64,000 bases of DNA, taken from Stenotrophomonas lactitubi (GTDB taxonomy: Bacteria; Pseudomonadota; Gammaproteobacteria; Xanthomonadales; Xanthomonadaceae). Position 1 is the first letter of the stretch; each line of letters opens with the position of its first letter. The stretch is from contig NZ_PHQX01000001.1 in the NCBI RefSeq assembly GCF_002803515.1, positions 2,046,001 through 2,110,000 on the forward strand, read 5' to 3'. Under the pieces are notes generated by a model. The model was not told the DNA's origin. It saw nothing but the letters and a program-made list of their open reading frames with translations, and made no database searches. Positions 49,221 through 58,651 of this stretch are shown piece by piece. Made by a program: the position numbers and the translations under genes.

Positions 49221-51521
49221 ATGACCAAGACCCTGTTGGCTGCTGCGTTGTCCCTTGCCCTTGCGCCAACCGCATGGGCGCAGCAGGCGCCGTCGGCCAC
49301 CGACCTCGATGCCGTTTCAGTCATCGGCAGTGGCGAGGCGCGCCAGGTGCAGCGCATCACCCGCGAGAACCTGGACATCCTGCCGCCAGGCACCAGCCTG
49401 CAGAAAACGCTGAACCTGCTGCCCGGCGTCAACGCGCAGTCGGCCGATGCGCTGGGTACCAACGAACAGTCGATGACCCTCAGCCTGCGCGGCTTCAACG
49501 CCACCCGCCTGGGCTACACACTGGACGGCGTGCCGCTGGGCGATGGCGCGTACAACAACTACAACGGCCTGACCATCAACCGTGCGCTGATCAGCGAGAA
49601 CATGGCAGGCGCCGAACTCGCGGTGGGCATCGGCAGCCTCGGCACGCCGTCCACCAGCAACCTCGGCGGCACCATTTCCTATACCTCCGACCGACCGGCG
49701 CAGGAACTGGGCGGCCGCGTGGTGCAGACCTTCGGCAGCGATGCCAACCGCCGCACCTTCGTGCGCGTGGACAGCGGCGAATACAACGGATTCTCCGGCT
49801 ACGTGTCGGGCATGAACGCGGTCTCGGACCTGTGGAACGACCAGACCGCCTACAACAAGTCCACCACCAAACAGTTCAACGCCAAGGGCGTGTGGAACTT
49901 CGGCAGCGGCCAGATCACCGGCTTCGTCGACACCTCGCGCACCAGCCAGGCCGACTACTTCTACCTTTCGAAGGACGAGATGTCCCGCGGCCTGGGCTGG
50001 GACTGGGGCGGCTACGCACCGGACTGGAACAAGGCCGTGGCCAAGGCCTACTGCAACACCGCCAGCCTCAACGCGAAGAAGTGCGACAACAGCGGTCCTG
50101 ACAAGGACGCCGACGGCGCCTTCACCGCCGGGCAGATCCTGCGCGATGACAACCTGTACTACCTGGCCGGCGACTTCTTCCTCGCCGACGGCTTCACCCT
50201 GCGGGCGCTGGCCTACCACCACGACGATCGCGGCGAAGGCCACAACTGGAACAGCGGCGCCTGGTCGAACAAGGGCACTGCGCAGGAAATCCCGATCATC
50301 TTCCGCAACACCATCTACACCATCGATCGCGATGGCGGCACGCTGTCGTTCGATTGGGAACTGGGTGCGCACCGCATCGAAGGTGGCGTCTGGTACGAAC
50401 GCAACACCAGCAGCGCCGAACGCTACCAGACTGCGGTGGACGGACCACGTGACCTCAGCGGCATGAACACCCTGCCCTCGGATGTGGGTGTGTTCGCCCA
50501 GCGCACGCGTTGGAAAACCCACCAGTTCTTCCTGAAGGACACCTGGCGCCTGCTTGACGACCGTTTGACCCTGGAATTCGGCGCCAAGAGTCCGCATGCC
50601 ACCTCCGACGCGCAGGCACTGCCCGGCGATGCGAAGACACCGATCTCGCCAAGCTCGAACAACCAGTTCGCCACCGGTTCGCTGAAGGCCAGCAAGAACT
50701 TCCTGCCCAGCGTTGGCGCCAACTTCCGCCTCAGCGAGCATCACGAAGTGTTCGCCAGCTACGCCGAGAACATCGCCATGTTCCAGGGCGGCTTCAAACT
50801 CGGCCCGCAGGCGGTCAGCCAGGCCACCTGGAACGCGCAGGGCAACCTGAAGCCGGAAGAATCACGTTCGCTGGAGGCGGGCTACCGCTTCGTCACCGAC
50901 ACGCTGCAGGCATCGGTTGCTGCCTACAGCGTGCGCTTCGACAACCGTCTGCTGCAGTACAACCCCTGCGACTCGCGGCAGGCGGTCGGACCGACCTGCG
51001 GCAACCGCTTCTACAACGTCGGCGGCGTCGACAGCCGCGGTGCCGAACTGACCGTGCTGTGGACACCGAACGAGCACTTCAGCTGGTACACCTCGGCATC
51101 GCTGAACCGCTCGACGTATGCCTCCAACTACATCCAGGCTGGCGTCGAGCAGCAGATCAAGGGCAAGATCCAGACCGACACGCCCAAGCAGCTGCTGGCC
51201 ACCGAGATCACGTGGCGCGACAACGGCTGGTTCGCCAGTCTGCGCGGCAAGTACACCGGCGAGCGCTTCTACACCTATACCAACGACCAGGGCTTCGGCG
51301 GCTTCACCGTGTTCGACCTGGCCGGCGGCTACGATTTCGGCCAGGTCGGCTTCGCAAAGGGCATGCGCCTGTCGCTGAACGTCACCAACCTGGGCGACAA
51401 GCGCTACGCCAGCAACCTGGATTCGAGTGTGTTCGCACCCAGCGACCCGTCGGGCAAGCTGTATGTGTTCCATGCGTCGGCACCGCGCCAGGTGTTCGGT
51501 ACCATCGACATCCGCTTCTGA
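49221..51521 (+). CDS. TonB-dependent outer-membrane receptor
   Basis: A 766-residue receptor importing an unknown ligand with TonB energy. The signal peptide is MTKTLLAAALSLALAPTAWA. The plug starts at TDLDAVSVIGSGEARQV (about residue 29), then MTLSLRGFNATRLGYTLDGVPLGDG and LGGTISYTSDRP; a 22-strand barrel follows and ends in IDIRF with the C-terminal aromatic residue. The downstream partner is a phytase-like esterase 22 bases away, suggesting uptake of a phosphate-ester or a product of that enzyme. The upstream gap holds REPs and a possible Pho box. Confidence 0.92.
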   Translation: MTKTLLAAALSLALAPTAWAQQAPSATDLDAVSVIGSGEARQVQRITRENLDILPPGTSLQKTLNLLPGVNAQSADALGTNEQSMTLSLRGFNATRLGYTLDGVPLGDGAYNNYNGLTINRALISENMAGAELAVGIGSLGTPSTSNLGGTISYTSDRPAQELGGRVVQTFGSDANRRTFVRVDSGEYNGFSGYVSGMNAVSDLWNDQTAYNKSTTKQFNAKGVWNFGSGQITGFVDTSRTSQADYFYLSKDEMSRGLGWDWGGYAPDWNKAVAKAYCNTASLNAKKCDNSGPDKDADGAFTAGQILRDDNLYYLAGDFFLADGFTLRALAYHHDDRGEGHNWNSGAWSNKGTAQEIPIIFRNTIYTIDRDGGTLSFDWELGAHRIEGGVWYERNTSSAERYQTAVDGPRDLSGMNTLPSDVGVFAQRTRWKTHQFFLKDTWRLLDDRLTLEFGAKSPHATSDAQALPGDAKTPISPSSNNQFATGSLKASKNFLPSVGANFRLSEHHEVFASYAENIAMFQGGFKLGPQAVSQATWNAQGNLKPEESRSLEAGYRFVTDTLQASVAAYSVRFDNRLLQYNPCDSRQAVGPTCGNRFYNVGGVDSRGAELTVLWTPNEHFSWYTSASLNRSTYASNYIQAGVEQQIKGKIQTDTPKQLLATEITWRDNGWFASLRGKYTGERFYTYTNDQGFGGFTVFDLAGGYDFGQVGFAKGMRLSLNVTNLGDKRYASNLDSSVFAPSDPSGKLYVFHASAPRQVFGTIDIRF

Positions 51522-51543
51522 TCACCGGCCGAGGAGTCCATCC

Positions 51544-53028
51544 ATGTCCGCTACTGCCCTGCTGTTGGCCGCGCTCTCGGTCAGCGGCTACAACGCCCCG
51601 CATGAAGCCCGCGGCATGCCACCACGCGCGGTGGACGTGGGCAGCTTCACCTACGTGGACAAGGGATTGGTCGCCGCCGGGCGATTGCCGGCCGGCACCG
51701 TGGACTTCCTCGGCGATACGCTGGGCTCGTTCTCGTCGTTGGCGGTGCAGCCGGGTACGTGGCGACGCACCGCGCGGGGTTACGAGGGGGTGCTGTGGAC
51801 GCTGCCCGACCGCGGCCGCAACGATCCGGAGGCCGGCCTGTTCTACGACTATGCCGGCCGCCTGGAACGCATGAAGCTGCGCATCGATTGGCCGCAGGGG
51901 ACGTCCAAGGGCTTCGGCGTGGTGACGATGACGCCCGACAAGGGCCTGGTGCTGAAGGACTACAACGGCCATCCCTTCACCGGTGCCGACCCCGGTGATC
52001 ACACGATCAACCAACGTGGCGTGGTGCTGCCCTCGCCCGCCGTGGGCCCGGGGGCCGGCAAGGTCGCACTCGATGCCGAATCGCTGCAGTTCACTGCCGA
52101 CGGCCACTTCTACATCGGCGACGAGTACACCGCCAACGTCTACTACTTCGATGCACAGGGCCAGCTGCAGGGAGTGATCGTGCCGCCGCTGGCGATCCGG
52201 CCACAACGTGATGGCAAGCCTGCCTTTGGATCGTTGACCCCACCGCAGACCGGGCGCCGCAACAACCAGGGCGTGGAAGGCATGAGCCTGTCGCCCGACG
52301 GCACACGGCTGGTTGTTGCCCTGCAGAGCGCCTTGATCCAGGACAGCGCGCCGGGCAATGCCGCTGGCCGCATCAATACCCGCGTGCTGGTCTACGACGT
52401 GTCCACCAACCCGACGCCGACGCAACCGGTCGGCCATCACGTGATGATCCTGCCCGCCTATGCCCATGACGGCAAGGGCAAGCTGGACCGTACTGCTGCA
52501 CAGAGCGAGCTGCGTGCGTTGGACAACGAGCGTTTCCTGATGCTGGCGCGCGATGGCAATGGACTGGGCAAGGATGGCGACGACCCGATCGTCTATAAAT
52601 CAGTGCTGCTGGTGAACGTGGCGCAGGCGTCCAATCTGGTGGATACGGAATATGAGAACGGCACGGCATCGGTGCTGGCCGACCCGGCTGATGCGATCTT
52701 GAAGACCGGTATCGTTCCCGCCAACGTCAAAGAGGTGCTGAACCTGCTCGACCGGCCACAACTGGCCCGGGCCGGGCTGGACCTGGATACAGGGCGCGGC
52801 CCCCACCCGGGACTGCTGTCGGAGAAATGGGAGGCGATGGACGTGTTGCCGGCGCTTGATCCAGAGCACCCGAACGACGTACTGCTGCTGATCGGCAACG
52901 ACAACGACTTCATCGCCCGCAGCTGCCGCATGCAGGGCGAGCACTGCGACAGCGCGTACGACAACGACAACCGGGTACTGGTGTATCGGCTCACCCTGCC
53001 GCAGCCACTACCCGTCACGCCACGATAG
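51544..53028 (+). CDS. Phytase-like esterase family protein
   Basis: A 494-residue secreted or periplasmic protein of the 'esterase-like activity of phytase' type. It has a beta-propeller-like series: LGDTLGSFSSLAVQPG, GYEGVLWTLPDRGRND, LDAESLQFTADGHFYIGDEY (acidic metal-binding pattern), QGVEGMSLSPDGTRLVVALQ, and the end NDVLLLIGNDNDF. Its signal peptide is short (MSATALLLAALSVSG) and may be incomplete. GAGGAG stands seven bases before the ATG. It forms an operon with the TonB receptor. The substrate is not known; phytate or another phosphomonoester is the family guess. Confidence 0.82.
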   Translation: MSATALLLAALSVSGYNAPHEARGMPPRAVDVGSFTYVDKGLVAAGRLPAGTVDFLGDTLGSFSSLAVQPGTWRRTARGYEGVLWTLPDRGRNDPEAGLFYDYAGRLERMKLRIDWPQGTSKGFGVVTMTPDKGLVLKDYNGHPFTGADPGDHTINQRGVVLPSPAVGPGAGKVALDAESLQFTADGHFYIGDEYTANVYYFDAQGQLQGVIVPPLAIRPQRDGKPAFGSLTPPQTGRRNNQGVEGMSLSPDGTRLVVALQSALIQDSAPGNAAGRINTRVLVYDVSTNPTPTQPVGHHVMILPAYAHDGKGKLDRTAAQSELRALDNERFLMLARDGNGLGKDGDDPIVYKSVLLVNVAQASNLVDTEYENGTASVLADPADAILKTGIVPANVKEVLNLLDRPQLARAGLDLDTGRGPHPGLLSEKWEAMDVLPALDPEHPNDVLLLIGNDNDFIARSCRMQGEHCDSAYDNDNRVLVYRLTLPQPLPVTPR

Positions 53029-53031
53029 ATT

Positions 53032-53116
53032 CTGTAGAGCCGAGCCCATGCTCGGCTGCGCTGCACGGAATGTTCCCGCATTGAGTAATAAGCCGAGCAT
53101 GGGCTCGGCTCTACAG
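53032..53116. repeat. SMAG/REP inverted pair
   Basis: Perfect 25-base inverted copies, CTGTAGAGCCGAGCCCATGC onward from 53032 and its complement ending at 53116, each also a small hairpin (GCCGAGCCCATGCTCGGC). Placed exactly between the convergent esterase and entA stop codons, it probably acts as a bidirectional transcript end. Confidence 0.85.
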
Positions 53117-53125
53117 AGTGCATTC

Positions 53126-53890
53126 CTACCCGCGCAACGTGGCGCCACCATCCACGTACAGGTCACTCATCGCTACGTGGCCGGCCTGCTCGGACAACAG
53201 GAACATCACTGCCTGTGCGATGTCCTCCGGCGTGGCCAGCTTCCGCAACGGAATGCCCGCCTTGTAGGTAGCCGGATTGCCAGCGATCACCCGCGCCGCG
53301 CCCTGCTCGTCTTCCCACATGCCGATCTGCATCGGGGTCAACGTGGAGCCCGGCGCCACGATGTTGCAGCGGATGCCCAGCGGCGCCAGCTCCAGGCCCA
53401 GGCAGCGGGTGAACATCGTCGCTGCCGCCTTCGAGGCGGCATAGGCGGCCATGCCGTGCCGTGGCACGCCCGCCGCGTTGGAGCTGACGGTCACGATGGC
53501 GCCTTGCCTGCGCGGCGACATCACCCGCGCCAGTGTGCGACCGACATGGAACACACCGTCGGCATTGACCGCGAACACCCTGCGCCAATCCGCGTCGCTG
53601 GTATCCACGACCTCGCCGACATGCAACACGCCAGCCACGCTGGCCGCCAGCATGATCGGCCCCACCGTGGCTTCCACCTGGTCGACCAGCGCGTCCACGG
53701 CCGCGCCGTCGGTGACGTCCAGTGCGAAGGCCTGCACGCGCCCATCGTCGGTCGCCAGCGGGGGTCGCTCGCGATCGGTTGCCACGACCCGGCATCCTGC
53801 GTCCAGCAGCTGCCCCACCAGTGCCGCGCCGATACCACCGGCTGCGCCGGTCACCAGCGCCACGTTTCCTTCAAAACCCGTCAACTGCAC
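53126..53890 (-). CDS. entA: 2,3-dihydro-2,3-dihydroxybenzoate dehydrogenase EntA
   Basis: Short-chain dehydrogenase making 2,3-dihydroxybenzoate, 254 residues. The NAD motif VTGAAGGIGAAL (about residue 12), catalytic Ser region VTVSSNAAG and YAASKAA are visible; the SDLYVDGG end is typical. Start is a GTG at 53890 with GGAG eight bases upstream, overlapping the entF end by ten bases. It is the last gene of the siderophore operon and is followed by a REP pair. Confidence 0.92.
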   Translation of the reverse strand: MQLTGFEGNVALVTGAAGGIGAALVGQLLDAGCRVVATDRERPPLATDDGRVQAFALDVTDGAAVDALVDQVEATVGPIMLAASVAGVLHVGEVVDTSDADWRRVFAVNADGVFHVGRTLARVMSPRRQGAIVTVSSNAAGVPRHGMAAYAASKAAATMFTRCLGLELAPLGIRCNIVAPGSTLTPMQIGMWEDEQGAARVIAGNPATYKAGIPLRKLATPEDIAQAVMFLLSEQAGHVAMSDLYVDGGATLRG

Positions 53891-56800
53891 GTTGCATTCT
53901 CCTGTTGCCTGTCCCACTGCTGCAGACGCGACGATAGCCACGGTGCCAGCTGTGCCACTGCGTCGCGGCTGGTCAGTTCGGCGTGCAGGAACGGCAGCTC
54001 GATGGCATCCACCTGCAGCGCATGGGCCTTCCACAGTGCGGACTGCAACTGCGGCCGCGCCTGATGATCGCGTCCGGCGCGTACATGCGCCAGCGTTCCC
54101 ACGAAGGGTCGGTGCTGGTGTTCGCGGATCAGTCGATTGGTTCCGGTCACCGCCCGCACCACACCGTCGAGCACCACCTCGGGCAGGCTGCCCAGCGCGC
54201 TGCCGCCGCGCCGCAGGAAGGCGAGGATGCGCGCGCGGTCGTCCAGCTCGGGATGCGCGTCAGGATCGTGCCCGGCGATGGCCAACAGCGCCCGCAGCGC
54301 CGCGATCGGGTCGGGCTCCGGTTCGGCACGCCAGCATTCGCTGGGATAGGCATCGAGCAGCACCAGTTCGCCGACCTCGCGGCCGATGTCGTGCAGGCGC
54401 ACCGCCATCGCCTGCGCAAGGATGCCGCCGACCGACCAGCCGAGCAGATGGATCGGCCCCTGCGGCTGCAGCGTGATCACCCGCTGCACATAGTCATTGG
54501 CCATGGCCTCGATGCTGCCTGGCAGGGGTTGCGTGGGATCGAGTGCAGGTGATTGCAGCCCGTACACCGCGCGCGTTGGCTGCAACGCACGGGCAAGCGC
54601 GCGATAGTTCCATGCAATGCCCCCCGCCGGGTGCAGCACGAACAAGGGCGCCACGGTTGGCTCGTCGGATGCAGACAGCGCAATCACCGGTCCCAACGCG
54701 TGATCGGCACGTGCGGGCGGCTCGGCAATGCGTGCCGCCAGCGCGGCAACGGTCGGCTGCGCGAACAGCGCGCCGAGACCCAGCTCGCAACGCCAGCGCT
54801 GCTCGATGGCCAGCAGCAGGTGCACGGCCGAAAGCGAGTCGCCACCGAGACTGAAGAAATCCACATCGATGGCCACGGGCGCTTCACGTCCCAGCGCCTG
54901 CGCGAACAGCCCTGCCAGTTCCCGCTCCAGCGGCGTGCGTGGCGCCTGCCCTGCGACGTCCTGCTGCGGCGGCTTCGGCAGCGCAGCCCGGTCCAGCTTG
55001 CCATTGGCAGTCACCGGCCACTGATCCACGCCTACGAACGCAGACGGCACCATGTAGTCGGGTACCCGCGTCAGCAGATGACTGCGCAGCTCCGCTGTAT
55101 CCGCCTGGGTCGACGGCACATAGGCGACCAGCCGCGCCTCACCGGGAAGATCATCGCGCAGCAGCACTTCCACCCGGTCCATGCCAGGCAGCTCGCGCAA
55201 CGCCGCTTCGATCTCGCCGAGTTCGATGCGCAGGCCGCGCAGTTTCACCTGGTGGTCGCTGCGCCCCAGGTATTCGACAGCACCGTCGGCCCTCCAGCGC
55301 GCCACGTCGCCAGTACGATAGATGCGTTCACCCGTCAGGAACGGATCGGCCAGGAAGCGCTCGGCCGTCAGGTCGTCGCGGCCGAGATAGCCGCGCGCCA
55401 ACTGCACACCACCAAGGTAGAGGTCACCTGCCACGCCCACCGGCACGGGCTGCATCCGTGCGTCCAGCACATACAGGCGGGTGTTCCAGACCGGGAAACC
55501 GATCGGCACCGGGCGCGAGCAGTCATCGGCCGACGCCGGCCACCAGCTTACATCCACAGCAGCTTCGGTCGGCCCGTACAGGTTGTGCAGTTCGGATTGC
55601 ATTCTCGCGTGGAAGCGATCACGCAGGGCGGCATCCAGCGCCTCGCCACTGGTGAACACGCGCCGTAGCTGCAGGTCCTGTGAGGCCGGTGCAGTCAGGA
55701 ACGCGTCCAGCATCGACGGTACGAAATGGGCGGTGGTGATGCCATGCACGCGGATCAATCGCGCCAGCTCGGTCGGGTCGCGGTGTGCGTCCGGCCCCGC
55801 CAGCACCAGCGTCGCGCCACACAGCAGTGGCAGGAAGAATTCCCAGACCGATACGTCGAAGGTTGCCGGGGTCTTCTGCAGAATCCGGTCGTCGGCGCCG
55901 ATGCCGTAGTGCTCGCGCATCCACAGCAGGCGATTGACGATGGCGCGGTGCTCGATCACCACGCCCTTGGGCTCGCCGGTCGAACCGGAGGTATAGATCA
56001 CATAGGCCGGATCGTCGCCCATCGGGCCCGGCCACGGTGCGGCGAAGCTCACATCGGTCCACTGCTCCGGCGGCAGCACCGGTACGTCTGCCAACCGGGA
56101 TTGTGCGCTGGCCTCTGCCAGGATGCAGACAGGTTGCGCCGACGCCAGGATGCGCGCCAGTCGCTCCGCCGGATGGGCGAGGTCCAGTGGCAGATATGCG
56201 CCGCCTGCACGCAGTACCGCCAGCAGCGCCACCACCAGTTCCAGCGAACGCGGCAGCGCTACCGCGACGATGGTGCCCGGCCCCACGCCCAGCGAACGCA
56301 GCTGCGCGGCCAGGGCGAAGCTGCGCGCCTCAAGCGTGGCATGGTCCAGCGTCGTCTCACCGAACACCAGCGCCGGTGCCGACGGATCACGGTCCATGCC
56401 CTGCTGCAGCAGTTCGACCAGGGTGGTGTCAGGCAGCGGATGGGCGGTGGCATTGAATCCATGCAGGACATGCCTGGATTCTTCCGGCGTGGCCAGCGGC
56501 ACCGCCGCGATGTCTTCGGCCTGCAGCGCCGCCGACACGAAATGCAGCAGCCGCCGGGCATGCGCCTTCACCTCGTCCAGATCGTACAGGGCGGGGTTCG
56601 CTTCAATCTCCAGATCCAGCAGGGTCTGTCCATCGCCACGGAAGCCCAGTGTCAAATCGTCCACCGGCCCGGTGCTCAGCACCTCCAGCGAGGCCTGAAC
56701 ACCCGGCAGCGCCAGCGGCTTGTAGAAGGGCTGTACGTTGATCAACGGCCCATGCAGGCGGTGCTGTGCGCCGACCAGCCCAAGGTCACGACGCAACTGC

Positions 56801-57765
56801 TCGCCACGGTAGCGGCCATGCTTGCGGCCCTGGCTGAGCTGGCGCCCGATGCGCCGGCAGAATTCCTCGACGCTGTCCTCGCCGTCCGCCACCCGCAGCG
56901 GCAGTACGTTCATCACCATCGCCGGCACCCGCGCCGCAACGCTGCCCAGCCGCGCCATGTAGGGCACGCCGAGCACGACTTCCCCGGACGCGCTCATGCG
57001 GCGCACATACTCGGCGGCCAATGCAGCGAGCACATCCGGCCACGGCTGCAGCCACGATGCCGAAACCTGCAGCAGGCGCTCGCGGAAAGCAGGGTCCACC
57101 GGCTGCACCCAACGCACGGCATCGTCGCTGGCAGCGGCAGTTCCGGCCAGGCCGGTGGAGGCCGGCGCGCCCTGCAGTGCCTGCAGCCACCACTGCCTGT
57201 CGGCGTCGCGGCGCGCATCGCGGCGGTAGCTGGCATCGTCGGCCAGCACGCCCGCCAGCGCTGGCAACGCGCTACCGGTGCGGCCCGCATACAGTGCGCA
57301 GACACGGTCAGTAAACAGCGCCATGCCATAGCCATCGGTGGCCAGGTGATGCACGCGCAGGTACCAGGCCCAGCGCTGGCCGCCCAGGTTGAACAGCACC
57401 TGCTGGCTCAGTCGGTCGCGGGTCGGATCAACTACGCTGGAGCGATCGGCCTGCATCGCGGCGCATGCCGTCTGCTGCGGATCGGCCGCAGCAGCAACAT
57501 CGCGCAGCTGCAGTGATGGCACCCGCGTGGATTCGTGCCATTGCACCGGCTGGCCGTCCTCGGCCTCGGCGAAACGCAAGGCCAGCGCCTCGGCCTCGGC
57601 GGCGGCCTGATTGGCGGCGGCAGTGAACGCCGCCACATCCAGCGAACCCTCGATCCACACCGCATGCGCGGTATTGAATGCAGGGTTTTCCGGTGCCAAC
57701 CGCTGGGCGAACCACAGCCCGGCCTGCGCCTCGGTCAGCGGCAGCGGCAGCGGCAGTCCATTCAT
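53881..57765 (-). CDS. entF: Non-ribosomal peptide synthetase EntF
   Basis: The 1294-residue serine module that builds the trilactone of an enterobactin-type siderophore. Domains in order: condensation (about 1-430; HHLATDG active site), adenylation (about 445-950; YTSGSTGEPKGV, then GDVARWRADGAVEYLGRSDHQVK in part), peptidyl carrier (about 965-1035; SLGGDSLSAVHLL with the pantetheine Ser) and thioesterase (about 1055-1294; LGWSVGG active-site Ser). This matches E. coli EntF in order and length. No MbtH-like gene is adjacent. The ATG at 57765 overlaps the carrier-protein gene by four bases. Confidence 0.94.
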   Translation of the reverse strand: MNGLPLPLPLTEAQAGLWFAQRLAPENPAFNTAHAVWIEGSLDVAAFTAAANQAAAEAEALALRFAEAEDGQPVQWHESTRVPSLQLRDVAAAADPQQTACAAMQADRSSVVDPTRDRLSQQVLFNLGGQRWAWYLRVHHLATDGYGMALFTDRVCALYAGRTGSALPALAGVLADDASYRRDARRDADRQWWLQALQGAPASTGLAGTAAASDDAVRWVQPVDPAFRERLLQVSASWLQPWPDVLAALAAEYVRRMSASGEVVLGVPYMARLGSVAARVPAMVMNVLPLRVADGEDSVEEFCRRIGRQLSQGRKHGRYRGEQLRRDLGLVGAQHRLHGPLINVQPFYKPLALPGVQASLEVLSTGPVDDLTLGFRGDGQTLLDLEIEANPALYDLDEVKAHARRLLHFVSAALQAEDIAAVPLATPEESRHVLHGFNATAHPLPDTTLVELLQQGMDRDPSAPALVFGETTLDHATLEARSFALAAQLRSLGVGPGTIVAVALPRSLELVVALLAVLRAGGAYLPLDLAHPAERLARILASAQPVCILAEASAQSRLADVPVLPPEQWTDVSFAAPWPGPMGDDPAYVIYTSGSTGEPKGVVIEHRAIVNRLLWMREHYGIGADDRILQKTPATFDVSVWEFFLPLLCGATLVLAGPDAHRDPTELARLIRVHGITTAHFVPSMLDAFLTAPASQDLQLRRVFTSGEALDAALRDRFHARMQSELHNLYGPTEAAVDVSWWPASADDCSRPVPIGFPVWNTRLYVLDARMQPVPVGVAGDLYLGGVQLARGYLGRDDLTAERFLADPFLTGERIYRTGDVARWRADGAVEYLGRSDHQVKLRGLRIELGEIEAALRELPGMDRVEVLLRDDLPGEARLVAYVPSTQADTAELRSHLLTRVPDYMVPSAFVGVDQWPVTANGKLDRAALPKPPQQDVAGQAPRTPLERELAGLFAQALGREAPVAIDVDFFSLGGDSLSAVHLLLAIEQRWRCELGLGALFAQPTVAALAARIAEPPARADHALGPVIALSASDEPTVAPLFVLHPAGGIAWNYRALARALQPTRAVYGLQSPALDPTQPLPGSIEAMANDYVQRVITLQPQGPIHLLGWSVGGILAQAMAVRLHDIGREVGELVLLDAYPSECWRAEPEPDPIAALRALLAIAGHDPDAHPELDDRARILAFLRRGGSALGSLPEVVLDGVVRAVTGTNRLIREHQHRPFVGTLAHVRAGRDHQARPQLQSALWKAHALQVDAIELPFLHAELTSRDAVAQLAPWLSSRLQQWDRQQENATCS

Positions 57766-58019
57766 GCTGTCTGCGCGGCCTGCAGCTGCTGCACCACTGC
57801 CCACCACTGGCGAAGCGTGGTGTGTTCGGCCAGCTGAGAAAATTCCAGTGGCAGCCCGGTGTTGCCCCAGGCCAGCACCAGCCCCAGCATGCGCATCGAA
57901 TCCAGATCCAGATCGATCAGGTTGTCATCGTCACCGATGTCGGCCGCCTGGCAGTCCAGTACGCGGGCGACGTCGGCGCGCATGCGCTCCAGGGTCAAGG
58001 TTTCGGTCGTCGCGTTCAT
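57762..58019 (-). CDS. Stand-alone aryl carrier protein (entB')
   Basis: An 85-residue carrier protein: DDDNLIDLDLDSMRMLGLVL holds the DS pantetheine site, followed by FSQLAEHTTLRQWWAVV. In E. coli this domain is the C-terminal third of EntB; here it is a separate gene right after a short entB. It carries 2,3-dihydroxybenzoate loaded by EntE and hands it to EntF. The ATG overlaps the entB stop (TGATG); a GTG one codon earlier is possible. Confidence 0.92.
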   Translation of the reverse strand: MNATTETLTLERMRADVARVLDCQAADIGDDDNLIDLDLDSMRMLGLVLAWGNTGLPLEFSQLAEHTTLRQWWAVVQQLQAAQTA

Positions 58020-58651
58020 CACAATGCTTCCAGCAGCTGGTCGGTGGTCATCGGTACGCCGCAGGTGCGGGCGATCCAGTGCAGCGCCTGATCATGGTCG
58101 GCACGCGAGAAATCAGCCACGGCATCGGCAGCGATGAAGGTCTCTATGTCGCGCTGGAACGCCTCCACCGCCGTGGCGGTGCATCCGATGTGCGCGTACA
58201 CGCCGGTGATCAGCAGCTGGTCGCGGCCACGCACGCGCATCAGGGTCTCCAGATTGCTGCGCTGGAATGCGCTGTAGCGGTGCTTGACCAGCACATGCTC
58301 GCCCGTCGCAGGTGCCAACGCGTCGATGATCGGCTCGTGGTCGGCACGACGGCCCATGCCCGGGCCCCACAGATCTGCCTGCAGGCCGCGGTCACGGCGG
58401 TCCTGGTCGCCGTGCTGGGCGGTGTAGAACACCGGAATGCCGTGTGTACGGCAATGCCCCAGCAGCCGCGCGATGTTGTCCACTGCCGGCCGCAGCGGCG
58501 CATTGCCCGCATCGAAGGCGGCAAGGAAATAGCGCTGCATGTCGTGCACCAGCAAGGCAACACGATCACGCTGGGGGCGCCAGGCGCCACGCGCCTGCGG
58601 CAGTTCCGCGGCGGTCGGCAGGGAATACGGGGCAATACGGGGCAGCGCCAT
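58019..58651 (-). CDS. entB: Isochorismatase EntB, without carrier domain
   Basis: Cytoplasmic isochorismatase (210 residues) that hydrolyses isochorismate to 2,3-dihydro-2,3-dihydroxybenzoate. The motifs LVHDMQRYFL (Asp), KHRYSAF (Lys) and TGVYAHIGCTATA, where Cys is the usual family position, are present. The protein ends where the fused carrier domain of E. coli EntB (285 residues) would begin. It starts in the entE stop codon (TGATG). Confidence 0.93.
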   Translation of the reverse strand: MALPRIAPYSLPTAAELPQARGAWRPQRDRVALLVHDMQRYFLAAFDAGNAPLRPAVDNIARLLGHCRTHGIPVFYTAQHGDQDRRDRGLQADLWGPGMGRRADHEPIIDALAPATGEHVLVKHRYSAFQRSNLETLMRVRGRDQLLITGVYAHIGCTATAVEAFQRDIETFIAADAVADFSRADHDQALHWIARTCGVPMTTDQLLEAL

